From positions 186,001 to 250,000 of the forward strand of contig NZ_CP065801.1 in assembly GCF_023206215.1 (NCBI RefSeq): a stretch of 64,000 nucleotides of DNA. Reading direction: 5' to 3'. Both the position numbers and the translations under genes were made by a program. This document shows, in pieces, positions 36,093 to 44,856 of the stretch. The stretch is from Butyrivibrio fibrisolvens (GTDB lineage: Bacteria > Bacillota > Clostridia > Lachnospirales > Lachnospiraceae). How positions within the stretch are numbered: position 1 is the stretch's first letter; each line of letters starts with the position of its first letter. Under the pieces are notes generated by a model. The model ran no database searches. It had not been told where the DNA came from and saw nothing but the letters and a program-made list of their open reading frames with translations.

Positions 36093-37175
36093 CTATGACA
36101 GCCCAGCAAGGCGGTTGCCGGATTCCATGATCCTGGAAGCTACCATCTTCTTTTGGGCAAGAGCAGCCTCGAAAAAAAGTCCGAGGAAGGTTTTGGATTT
36201 ATTGTTGCTACTAATGTATTCCCCAATATGCTCATCCTTGTCAAAATCAGGGATGCGCTCCCCGGAAAGGCTCTCTCCAAAAGCTTTCCAATCATCTGAC
36301 GCATCGACCTGACGTTTCGTGATGATACTACGGATCTTCTCAATGTGTGGCTTAAGTTTTTCCATAGCATAGGTGTCTTTCTTAAAATCGTCAACTTCCC
36401 CACGTAGATATGACATGGCATAGACCATCTGGGCAAATGCACATTCATAATCGTGTGGATTGTCCTTTATTATCTCCTTGTAACCACCCCATGCCGGTAG
36501 ATAGACATAGCGGATATAACTATAGTCCGGCAGATGTCCCGCACGTCCGTGCCCAAGGTTCATGATCGAGTTTTCATCGGACTGATATACGCTTCCGACA
36601 TATACAGGCTTATATACATCCTCTGATGCGGATGGATTATGTGAAAAGGTAACCTGTCTGCGCTCAGGTTCTACGCTATCTCCCGGGAACAGCTCATAGA
36701 AATACCAATTTGTGTTATTGATCACCAGTGATGGTGTTCCGGCAAAATATGTATGCGCCCATGTATCTGCGAGAACGTGCATGGCAATACCGATTGCCGG
36801 GGTACCCTTATCTTTGGCAAGTTTAACTGTATCGACAAGCAGATCGCCATTTGGTCCGCAGATCAGGCGGTATTTATCCTTATAGTTTTTGGAGCCTATT
36901 TTTATATCTGCATACAGATCTCTTGGCAGGAAATGAAATGAAGACCATATTCTTGTGATATCGCAAAGACCGATCGGATCCGTTCTAGCCTGTAGAAGCT
37001 CTGTCTGTAGCTGCGTCGTTGCAGCCTGCGCGGGTCCTCCTACTTTTATGAGCCATGTCCTTGAGCAATGATCTACAAGCTGCGCAGCATGGCATATTTC
37101 TACACTGTGCTTATGATCGAAACCTGCCAGCACCGCGGCGCAGTAAGTCGCATAATAATGAAAATCTCCCTGCAT
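36093..37175 (-). CDS. DUF6765-like protein
   Basis: 360 residues, soluble. A His-rich N-terminus (QGDFHYYATYCAA, then HKHSVEICHAAQLVD) and GIAMHVLADTWAHTYFAG near residue 130-147 look like a metal-binding all-helical site similar to zinc-dependent phospholipase C or HD folds. I recognise it as a DUF6765-type protein; its function is not known. Last gene of the nine-gene minus-strand run, 12 bases after the preceding gene. Confidence 0.7.
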   Translation of the reverse strand: MQGDFHYYATYCAAVLAGFDHKHSVEICHAAQLVDHCSRTWLIKVGGPAQAATTQLQTELLQARTDPIGLCDITRIWSSFHFLPRDLYADIKIGSKNYKDKYRLICGPNGDLLVDTVKLAKDKGTPAIGIAMHVLADTWAHTYFAGTPSLVINNTNWYFYELFPGDSVEPERRQVTFSHNPSASEDVYKPVYVGSVYQSDENSIMNLGHGRAGHLPDYSYIRYVYLPAWGGYKEIIKDNPHDYECAFAQMVYAMSYLRGEVDDFKKDTYAMEKLKPHIEKIRSIITKRQVDASDDWKAFGESLSGERIPDFDKDEHIGEYISSNNKSKTFLGLFFEAALAQKKMVASRIMESGNRLAGLS

Positions 37176-37187
37176 TTTCGTGTACTC

Positions 37188-37718
37188 CTAATCTATCGTG
37201 ATTACCTGCTGACGGCGAAATGTATTCGCTATATTCATAACCGCCGAGAAGATGAAACCAACAGCACAGATATATACAACTCTTGCTCCGCTTCGCATAA
37301 AAATCAGGCATATAATAGAAAATAATATCTTGACCACGCCCTGAAAAGTCTTAAATCTCCAGGAGCTTTGAATCCTTCTTGATTCATTTGCCCCCAAAAG
37401 ATCCACAACACCTGAAAAAGCCAAAGTGCCTGCCAGATACATAAGAACATATGCCCTTGGTACCCACACAAGAGAACCTGTGAATATCCCAAAATCAAAG
37501 AAAAGGATTCCGCGAAACAGGATATTCCTTCCCCCAACCATGTGCCGGGCCATCCGAAAATAGAACCAGAGCATACGAAGCCCCATGATCTCTAACGTCA
37601 GAGAAAAGATACCAATGATACCCATATATGTTTTTTCGCCAAAAACAAGCATTGCTGCGCCTATGAGGATCATAGAAGCAGCCAGCAGTATATTTCTTAA
37701 TTTCTGCCATTTCGTCAT
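37188..37718 (-). CDS. HdeD/DUF308-like membrane protein
   Basis: 176 residues with about six hydrophobic helices arranged in pairs (LLAASMILIGAAMLVFG, IIGIFSLTLEIMGLRMLWFYF, GILFFDFGIFTGSLVW, VLMYLAGTLAFSGVVDLL, VVKILFSIICLIFM, VVYICAVGFIFSAVMNIA), typical of HdeD/DUF308 proteins. The start overlaps the upstream stop by 4 bases (ATGA), so translation is coupled. Role unknown. Confidence 0.7.
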   Translation of the reverse strand: MTKWQKLRNILLAASMILIGAAMLVFGEKTYMGIIGIFSLTLEIMGLRMLWFYFRMARHMVGGRNILFRGILFFDFGIFTGSLVWVPRAYVLMYLAGTLAFSGVVDLLGANESRRIQSSWRFKTFQGVVKILFSIICLIFMRSGARVVYICAVGFIFSAVMNIANTFRRQQVITID

Positions 37719-38293
37719 TGTGATTCTCCACCTGCTTTTTCAAGTTTTCTGATTTTGTCAGCTGAATACAAAATGAATATGTAATTTACAAATGCAGTTA
37801 TCTCCATTATGAAAAAGGCTAGATCCACATTTCCGCTGGGTTCCTCAGCATTAATGAAACTTAAAATATTCACTATGATAAGTATTCCTGCAAACAGTGC
37901 ACTAAGGAAAGTCAGTACAAGATAAAATCTCTTTTTTCTTTTTATTGTCTGCCGTCCTACCCTATAAGCATTTAATCCAATGTAAAGGTGATACAAAAGC
38001 ACAACAACACTAAACATCATGATTATCAGCAAAATACCTATCCATAGAATGATATTTACAGCCTTCTCATATTCCGTACCTATAACAACGCTGCCGTTTT
38101 GCTCCATAATCGTTCCGATAATCTGAGCAATCGTTTCCTCACCTAAGAAAAAGCCGATGAATAGTTTGATGATATCCCATACAGACAAGGCGATCACCAT
38201 GCTGCCACTTAGAGATAGAGCATCCCGGTAGCGACGAAGCTTGATTTGTATTTCTTCGTTTTGGGGCTTATATACAGCTGTATCCATCTGCAC
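37715..38293 (-). CDS. membrane protein of unknown function
   Basis: 192 residues. Four transmembrane segments: about 28-50, 75-100, 122-145 and 155-175 (GSMVIALSVWDIIKLFIGFFL, ILLIIMMFSVVVLLYHLYI, LVLTFLSALFAGILIIVNI, DLAFFIMEITAFVNYIFIL). The C-terminus is charged (SADKIRKLEKAGGESQ). No family recognised. Coupled to the HdeD-like gene. Confidence 0.65.
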   Translation of the reverse strand: MQMDTAVYKPQNEEIQIKLRRYRDALSLSGSMVIALSVWDIIKLFIGFFLGEETIAQIIGTIMEQNGSVVIGTEYEKAVNIILWIGILLIIMMFSVVVLLYHLYIGLNAYRVGRQTIKRKKRFYLVLTFLSALFAGILIIVNILSFINAEEPSGNVDLAFFIMEITAFVNYIFILYSADKIRKLEKAGGESQ

Positions 38294-38338
38294 TCCTCTT
38301 TGCTTCTTACTTTATAGGTACAATAAGGTCAGACCCTG

Positions 38339-39139
38339 TCATGACTTCTGATCTGCACTGTTTGTATCCATGAATGAAAGTGCTGTAAGATTTGCGGCAT
38401 TTTTCTTAAGCCGTCTGAATATATAGAACTGGAATATAAATATCGGAATTACTATGATCAGTACCATACCAGCACCAATATATGTTGTTCTCTCTATTTC
38501 CGGTGTTATAGTTTCTACGTTATCCCCGGCATGTATGAGCATGTTTGCAGCAAAGAAGTCAAAAATAGTGTGGCATAATACTGGAACAAAATATGCAAGA
38601 AGGTATTCTTTTACTACAGACCCTCTGCCTGTTACTTTGTTATATCTGGCAAGGCCAAGATGTCTTCCCATGGCAAGCCCGAGCATCATATGTACTGTCA
38701 CATTCGGAAGCCTCATTAAAAGACCTGTAAGACCCATACTATATACAAAATCTTCTATAAGAGTAAATCCGAATCCGACGGCGCCTGCTACCAGCATATA
38801 TTCATATACATTTCTCCATTTTTTTCTATAAATGCATAAGACAATAAGCGTAATGATAAGTTTTGCGAGTTCTTCATTCAGTGCTGCTGAAAAAAGAGCA
38901 TGGTTGAAACTGGCAAGTAATGCCGGTCCATCTGTAGGAACAAAACCGGTTACAGCCTTGAATGTAAGACCGATTATCAGGAAAAAGACAAATGAAAGCG
39001 GCACAGATAAAAGCCCAAGTACTACCGGCAGCAAAGCCTGTCCTCTTGAAATCCTGTAACTTCCTTCCCAGGTAATCATATTCTTGTAAAGAATACCAAT
39101 AATGATTAAACACAGAACCAAACTGATTATCGATGCCAT
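38339..39139 (-). CDS. PrsW-family intramembrane metalloprotease
   Basis: 266 residues and about eight transmembrane segments. Family motifs: NEELAK (E89, E90, K93), FTLIEDFVYSMG (E128), HMMLGLAMG, and HTIFDFF near residue 200. In B. subtilis, PrsW makes the site-1 cut of anti-sigma factor RsiW after cell-envelope stress or antimicrobial peptide exposure. No sigma or anti-sigma gene is next to it, so a different target is possible. Located between ABC exporter permeases and small membrane proteins in one transcription unit. Confidence 0.85.
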   Translation of the reverse strand: MASIISLVLCLIIIGILYKNMITWEGSYRISRGQALLPVVLGLLSVPLSFVFFLIIGLTFKAVTGFVPTDGPALLASFNHALFSAALNEELAKLIITLIVLCIYRKKWRNVYEYMLVAGAVGFGFTLIEDFVYSMGLTGLLMRLPNVTVHMMLGLAMGRHLGLARYNKVTGRGSVVKEYLLAYFVPVLCHTIFDFFAANMLIHAGDNVETITPEIERTTYIGAGMVLIIVIPIFIFQFYIFRRLKKNAANLTALSFMDTNSADQKS

Positions 39140-39171
39140 ATTTTTCCCCTTTCTATCGCATATAAACCATG

Positions 39172-39918
39172 TTAGAAATCCAGCTCTTTTTTTCTAAAGA
39201 GCAAATATGCCACAATAATGGAAATTGCGCAGATCTTTGCAACATGCCAAAGCATCGTAAAGATTGCCGTGCCGCCGGTAAGCAACAAATCTACTTTTGC
39301 ACATTCGAGGGCATGTGAAAAAACATGCCTGTCTATATGTAAGTGCTTGATCACAGGAATAGCATTAAGACCGCCAAGCAGTGTATCTCCTGCAAAAAGC
39401 AGGAATGCATCCACAAGTGTTGCATAAGCAACGTTCTTGCTCCAGAAAAGAATGATCATGGATATTGTTGCATAGCCCAGAACGATAAAAGCATTGGTTA
39501 GTATCGTGCTATATAAAAAGCTGCTCTCTGCGACATTCATCTTCGCTCCCATTAATAATCCTGTAATCGTGATAAAAAGAGTATAGATTCCATATGAAAT
39601 AAAGGTTACGATCACACAATTTACGAACTTGGCGATAAGGAGCCTTTTTCTTGAAATCCCTCTTCCAATAAGGCACTGCATGGAATTTGACGTAAACTCA
39701 TCGGCATATACGCTTACGTATATGGCAATTCCTATAAACAGATTCATTGTGTTTATAGCTGTACCCTGACTGGAAGCAAATGAAAACCCGCTTAGTCCGT
39801 CACTGCCTTTTGATTGAATAGTCCAAAATAGTGAAATAAGGAGGCAAATTCCAAGTACGATCCAATATGACGGTTTTCTCAGAATTCTTTTCACATCTGC
39901 AAAAATAAGATCTTTCAA
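39172..39918 (-). CDS. ABC-2-type exporter permease (second)
   Basis: 248 residues, six transmembrane helices, typical of small permeases of the LanE/LanG or BcrB type. It begins MKDLIFADVKRILRKPSYW, the common cytoplasmic amphipathic start. It overlaps the preceding permease by 4 bases. The two permeases (this and 39915-40646) are distant relatives, as in LanFEG immunity transporters. Confidence 0.85.
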   Translation of the reverse strand: MKDLIFADVKRILRKPSYWIVLGICLLISLFWTIQSKGSDGLSGFSFASSQGTAINTMNLFIGIAIYVSVYADEFTSNSMQCLIGRGISRKRLLIAKFVNCVIVTFISYGIYTLFITITGLLMGAKMNVAESSFLYSTILTNAFIVLGYATISMIILFWSKNVAYATLVDAFLLFAGDTLLGGLNAIPVIKHLHIDRHVFSHALECAKVDLLLTGGTAIFTMLWHVAKICAISIIVAYLLFRKKELDF

Positions 39919-40646
39919 AAGTCAAACTCCTTTCTCCTGAAAAAATAAGTCGTTATCAATAGTGCTGCCAAAAGATAACAGATAGCAGGCAGAAGCTCCC
40001 AGGGGGCTGCTCCCACTTCTACTTTGGTATATGCCCAATCTAATAGCCCGTCAAAGGTATAATCATATAATGAAAGAGAAGAAAAAAACTCTACTATGTT
40101 AAATACCAGCTTAAATATGGCTGCAAATGCGATACATGCGATAATACCAAGAACTGTAGAACCGGAGATGTACATGATCATGGCAGAAAAGACGATGTAT
40201 CCAAAATGTCGTAGCCATCTCAGGATGATATATATAATAAGACTTGCCTGTTGCTGCGGGCTTAATACGATTGCCGATTCTGTATTTATTACGATAAGAG
40301 CTGCTGCAATTATGATCAGATACAGACAAAGAAGTAAAATGGCGGCGTCAAGGAGCTTGGCTATTATGAGCTTATTCCTGGTTATACCGTGACCAAGCAC
40401 GGTCTGCATGGATTTCGAAGACAGCTCATGTGCAAAAACAGCATAAAATGTAGGAAAGACTATAAAAAGAGCTATAGGAGCTCCGCTAAGTGCTTTCTGC
40501 ACACCATTTATAAGTCCGATTGAGCCATCATTTACAATACCTTCAAGTACTGCATACGAGATATAGATCAGCGCAAGCAAAAGTCCTATATAGATAAGGC
40601 CAACCCGAAAGATACGTTTCAAATCTGCTCTTAACAAATTCCTCAT
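39915..40646 (-). CDS. ABC-2-type exporter permease (first)
   Basis: 243 residues, six helices; begins MRNLLRADLKRIFRVGLIY, closely parallel to the second permease. Overlaps the ATPase stop by 4 bases. Both permeases contain the HELSSKSMQTVLGHGITRNKLIIAK-like cytoplasmic loop (here about residues 68-90), which is where they contact the ATPase. Confidence 0.85.
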   Translation of the reverse strand: MRNLLRADLKRIFRVGLIYIGLLLALIYISYAVLEGIVNDGSIGLINGVQKALSGAPIALFIVFPTFYAVFAHELSSKSMQTVLGHGITRNKLIIAKLLDAAILLLCLYLIIIAAALIVINTESAIVLSPQQQASLIIYIILRWLRHFGYIVFSAMIMYISGSTVLGIIACIAFAAIFKLVFNIVEFFSSLSLYDYTFDGLLDWAYTKVEVGAAPWELLPAICYLLAALLITTYFFRRKEFDF

Positions 40647-41488
40647 TCTGCTGATCCTCCAATGAGTTCAAAGTAATAGTCTTCCAGAGTAACTTTCTCT
40701 TTTCCTTCTTTTAGGATATCAATACCATTTTCTGCAAGAATACTTTTGGCTCGCTCCAGATTATCGGTAGAAACTGTCAGTTCTACTTCAGGGCGCTTTG
40801 CAGAAAGGTCATCCTGTGTGATCTCTTTGGCTATAACTCCGTTGTGTACTATGCCAAAGCGATCTGCGGTATTTTCCAGTTCGCCAAGAATATGACTTGA
40901 TACTATAACTGTCATACCAAACTCATCTCTGAACCTACGTATCATGTGCCTTATATCGGCTATACCCTGAGGATCAAGACCGTTGGTCGGCTCGTCAAGG
41001 ATGAGAATATCAGGATTACCAAGGATTGCATTGCCTATTCCAAGGCGCTGCTTCATTCCAAGGGAATATCCCTTTGCTTTCTGATTTTCCTTACCGCCTG
41101 TAAGTCCCACAACATTCAGGACACGATCAACCTCCTGCTTTAGCTCTTTTCCCTTGATACCCTTTGCAGCTGCATAATACTCAAGATTGGCTCTTCCGGA
41201 GAGATATCCGTAGAAATTGGATCCTACAAAAAATCCAATTTTAGACCTGTTTGCAAACAGCTCTTTGCGACTTTGCGAGCCATCTATGGAAACACTGCCG
41301 CTAGTGTACTCCGACAAGCCAAGGATCATCTTGAATATGGTGGTTTTTCCTGCACCGTTTTTACCTACCAGACCGTAGATGTCGCCTTTATTAACCTGCA
41401 TGGTGACCCCTTTTAGAACGTCATGTTTACCATAGCTTTTGACTATGTTATCAAGCCTTATTGCTGCATTTGAAATCTCTGATCCCAT
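40643..41488 (-). CDS. ABC transporter ATPase, BcrA/LanF type
   Basis: 281 residues, single ATP-binding domain. Walker A GKNGAGKTT, Q-loop region with GLSEYTSGSV, signature YSLGMKQRLG (family variant of LSGGQ), Walker B ILILDEPTNGLDPQG, and switch His in VSSHILGELE. C-terminal extension of about 60 residues with a VEL-TVS regulatory-type motif. Works with the two following permeases as an exporter of bacitracin/lantibiotic-immunity type; the true substrate is not known. Follows the M13 peptidase by 25 bases. Confidence 0.92.
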   Translation of the reverse strand: MGSEISNAAIRLDNIVKSYGKHDVLKGVTMQVNKGDIYGLVGKNGAGKTTIFKMILGLSEYTSGSVSIDGSQSRKELFANRSKIGFFVGSNFYGYLSGRANLEYYAAAKGIKGKELKQEVDRVLNVVGLTGGKENQKAKGYSLGMKQRLGIGNAILGNPDILILDEPTNGLDPQGIADIRHMIRRFRDEFGMTVIVSSHILGELENTADRFGIVHNGVIAKEITQDDLSAKRPEVELTVSTDNLERAKSILAENGIDILKEGKEKVTLEDYYFELIGGSAE

Positions 41489-41513
41489 AACTTTCTCCTT
41501 CCTGAATAAGACA

Positions 41514-43676
41514 TCACCAGACAGTTACTCTATTTTCCGGGCTTAAATACATTCCATCTCCAGGTTTAATATCATAGGTTTCGATGAATTCATCATATTG
41601 TTGAAGTATAATGTTTATTCTGTAGAATGGCAGAGGATGCACGTCACCTCTGATTGTGTCAAGTTCGTTTTCCTTAGTTGTCTGCTGTGCATATTGCCTT
41701 GCAAAAGCCCTGAAAAACTCGTCATAATCAAAATCAGGTATATTCCTTGCTACATATAGAACTGACTTGATGCCTCCCATATCGGCTATGGCTTCATCTT
41801 TTATATTGTTTCCATTTACTTTCTGTTGCCCGGGGATAGGCCTTGCCAGTGAAAAATAGCCGGCAAGTTTTGATGCCTTTTCATCCATCTTTGACCTGTC
41901 TTCTACAGCCATCCAGTCGATGGCGGTTATATTTTCATCAAACTGACGTCCATACAGGTCAAACTTAGTGCCGTTAGAATCAAATCCATGAGTTATCTCA
42001 TGTCCAATAGTAGTTCCTACAATTCCCGCAAACTGTTCAAGTGTTGCATCCTCTCCATATGCAGCATCACACATGGCTAGATACCCCGCCATTATATAGA
42101 TGCCGTTTTCGCCGGTATAATACACACAGTTAATCTCGGTAGTGGTTTTACTTTCGTCATAGATATCCCACTTGAATCTGTCAAAGTTAAGATTCTTACT
42201 TATATCTGCCCTGTGAGCTTCCAATATGCGCATGCCCTCAGCAGCTGCATCAACAAGGTTGCCTCCTTCGTCGTAGGATTTTATTTCTGCTGATGAATAG
42301 TCAGCGACATTATCAGGCTTTATGAGGTGCAGAGCCATATTTTGCAATTTTTCTTTTGCAGCAGTTTTTGTATCATCCGACATCCAGTCTTCTTCATCAA
42401 GTATTTGTGAATAAGCCTTTATCAGTGCGTCAGTAAATTCTTCTACCTGATCTGTTTTTTCGCTGTCTTTAAAATATTTTTCCAGATATAGCGTATCTAG
42501 TAATGGAAGATAGCCGCAGATCTTCATATCATTTCTAAATAGGACGCCAAGCTGCCCATCTGATAATCCCTCATGGCCTTCGGCGCTTTTAGTATAAAGA
42601 GAGACCATCTTTTCATATGATTCGCGGTCAAGAAGATACTTGGTTGAATCGATGGTATGTACTATAAGAAATGACTTGATATCCTCAAGATTTTTTTCTG
42701 TATAGATACCAGACAGAGACTTAAGATATGTATAATCCACATAAAAATTATCGCATCCCAAGTAGCCTCTGCTATCCAGTATCTGTAAGAGCGGATAATC
42801 CCCTTGTAAGGCGCTGATCCCTTCTCTGTTATTTTGAGCCTGTGTGAACATTTCACTTACGCTTAAGTAATCCATATTGCTGTTTCTGGCGATAAAAGTT
42901 TCTATTTTGTAATTGCCTTTTAAGATATCGTCTATCTCTTTTTCTGAAAAGCCAAGTCTTCCAAGAAAGTATCCAATTACTTCATCGCATCTTTCTTTGG
43001 CGGATAATGTATTGGCTGTATATTCAACATATGAAGAGACAGATCCGAGGGAAAGACTCGGAGCCACGAGATTTAAAGTACTCTTGTCCGGGAATTGAAG
43101 TTGTGCTCCTACGGATTCTGGTATTAGAAGCCCCAGACCAAAGGGATTTCGATCAAGGCTTCCCTGATATTCTGTAAGTTCACTTATAGAAGATATGCTC
43201 TGTATATCTATAATATATTTTTCGAGCGGTTTTACTCCGAGCTTATTTCTCTCATCCCAATCAGAGTGCAGATCTACCAAAGCTTTGTATTTTAAAGCAT
43301 TGTCGTCTGTCATAGTTTCGTCAGAGGCGATTGCCATACATCTTTCATAGACCAGCTTATTTGCATCAAGAACTATGCTGGCCTCTTCATAAGCAGGATC
43401 TAAACTAGCCGACAATATATAGTCTTTATTTGCAGCCGCAGCAAAGTCATCTTGAAGCCGTATGTTATCTTCAGGATTCACCATGCCGGAAACGTCTGAA
43501 TCAACCCATTTCCCTCCTCCGGGTTCTCCGGAACTATCTGAAATTCCTACTTCCTGAGAAGATGTGTCCGAGCCTGAGGCACTGTTGTTTCCACATCCGG
43601 AAGACATTAGAGGTAAAGAGACCAAAAGTAATATAGAAGTGGTTTTTCTAAATACATTCCATTTTTTGCCTATCAT
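41514..43676 (-). CDS. M13-family (neprilysin/PepO-like) metallopeptidase lipoprotein
   Basis: 720 residues. Signal peptide with lipobox MSSGC near residues 24-28, so it is anchored on the outside of the membrane. Zinc-binding GHEITHG (HExxH) near 566-572 and third ligand in DEAIADMGG about 60 residues on. The C-terminus GDVHPLPFYRINIILQQY... ends in NRVTVW as in the whole family. M13 enzymes cleave short peptides below about 40 residues. Its place before a peptide-type ABC exporter suggests degradation of a peptide signal or toxin, which is an inference. Confidence 0.93.
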   Translation of the reverse strand: MIGKKWNVFRKTTSILLLVSLPLMSSGCGNNSASGSDTSSQEVGISDSSGEPGGGKWVDSDVSGMVNPEDNIRLQDDFAAAANKDYILSASLDPAYEEASIVLDANKLVYERCMAIASDETMTDDNALKYKALVDLHSDWDERNKLGVKPLEKYIIDIQSISSISELTEYQGSLDRNPFGLGLLIPESVGAQLQFPDKSTLNLVAPSLSLGSVSSYVEYTANTLSAKERCDEVIGYFLGRLGFSEKEIDDILKGNYKIETFIARNSNMDYLSVSEMFTQAQNNREGISALQGDYPLLQILDSRGYLGCDNFYVDYTYLKSLSGIYTEKNLEDIKSFLIVHTIDSTKYLLDRESYEKMVSLYTKSAEGHEGLSDGQLGVLFRNDMKICGYLPLLDTLYLEKYFKDSEKTDQVEEFTDALIKAYSQILDEEDWMSDDTKTAAKEKLQNMALHLIKPDNVADYSSAEIKSYDEGGNLVDAAAEGMRILEAHRADISKNLNFDRFKWDIYDESKTTTEINCVYYTGENGIYIMAGYLAMCDAAYGEDATLEQFAGIVGTTIGHEITHGFDSNGTKFDLYGRQFDENITAIDWMAVEDRSKMDEKASKLAGYFSLARPIPGQQKVNGNNIKDEAIADMGGIKSVLYVARNIPDFDYDEFFRAFARQYAQQTTKENELDTIRGDVHPLPFYRINIILQQYDEFIETYDIKPGDGMYLSPENRVTVW

Positions 43677-43761
43677 TAGCTATCATTCTCCTATCTCATC
43701 TATAAGGTTTTCGAAAGCCATTTTCTTGATTCTGAGAATAAATAGTAATCCTTTGAACTTC

Positions 43762-44577
43762 TTATTCTTTGCTCCAGATCTTTGCCCAGATTTCATTGGG
43801 TTTAAAGAGTTTGTTTTTGCTGATCAGGCAGAGTGCAAAGGTTCCTATGATCATGATTACAATAAATTCATACATAAGCCGCCCTGTACTGTACTGCTGC
43901 GTCAGTATGCCATCTTCGGATAATAATGGGTCCGTTGTAAAGCAGATAAAATCATATAACCCGTGTGCAAATATCGGAAATATAACACTCCCTGTTCCCA
44001 AATATAAAGAAGTAAGCAATAAAGCCATAAATGTTGAATGCAGTACCTGTGATGCGGTCATGACTAAATCTGCACCCTGTGCCAGATTTCCTGCATGAGA
44101 AAGGCCGAATATTACAGCCAGAAGGATTATCGCAGTAAGTCTCCTCTCTTTACTGACATATCTCATGACTATAGCAAGGGATAGTATCCTGAACATAGTC
44201 TCTTCTCCAAAGCCGGCTGTAATGCCCATAATAGCAGCATTAAGAGAGGGATTAAAATAAAACGAATGATAAAAAAATAATGGCTCGATCAGTGTAAAGA
44301 TTATAAGAACCCCTAAGAGTATCATTAATATACAAATATCTCTTGCCGGAGCTTTGGGCTTTACAAATCCTTTAAATTCAGGCGAGAACCAAAACCAAAA
44401 AATCAGCATCGATATTACTGCGAAAATGCAAATACCTATATTCCCTGCATTTCCTGAAAACATCTCACCTATAGAACCTCCTATTCCCGTTAAAAGCGAT
44501 GGAATGAGTATGCCTAGTATAACGGCGATATAGGGCATCTTTTCACATATCGAATGCTTTCTTGTTTTTGTATCCAT
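43762..44577 (-). CDS. CPBP-family intramembrane metalloprotease
   Basis: 271 residues, about eight transmembrane helices. The Abi/CAAX-protease motifs are present: EETMFR (E125, E126, R130), H161 in FGLSHAGN and H205 in FAHGLYDF. Many CPBP proteins in Firmicutes sit in bacteriocin loci and give self-immunity, others process peptides. First gene of the nine-gene run. GAGGT precedes the ATG. The leader before it (44578-44740) is AT-rich and contains no peptide gene I can identify. Confidence 0.9.
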   Translation of the reverse strand: MDTKTRKHSICEKMPYIAVILGILIPSLLTGIGGSIGEMFSGNAGNIGICIFAVISMLIFWFWFSPEFKGFVKPKAPARDICILMILLGVLIIFTLIEPLFFYHSFYFNPSLNAAIMGITAGFGEETMFRILSLAIVMRYVSKERRLTAIILLAVIFGLSHAGNLAQGADLVMTASQVLHSTFMALLLTSLYLGTGSVIFPIFAHGLYDFICFTTDPLLSEDGILTQQYSTGRLMYEFIVIMIIGTFALCLISKNKLFKPNEIWAKIWSKE

Positions 44578-44739
44578 TTGTGACCTCCTAATGAGCTATG
44601 ATGAAGAGTTGTTAATGGGTATTGCTTTAGGGATTGAAATGCCACTCTACAAGATAAATTTCGACTATTTTTATGAAAATCTTTATACTGTATAATGTTT
44701 TTTTCTTTTACAGATTCAGAATTATCAATAGTGCCAAAA

Positions 44740-44788
44740 AGCCAGTAAATAGGCCCAATGCCTTTGGCATTGGGCCTATTTACTGGCT
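44740..44788 (-). terminator. long perfect palindrome, terminator of the cyclase-like gene
   Basis: Arms of 23 bases (44740-44762 and 44766-44788) with a 3-base loop match perfectly. On the minus strand it is followed by TTTTTGG, about 70 bases after the stop of the tocopherol-cyclase-like gene. Confidence 0.8.
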
Positions 44789-44856
44789 GATTCATTGAAT
44801 TACGAAATCTGCAGCTGGTGCGTATTTCTGTAATATACTCACAAGAATACATACCT

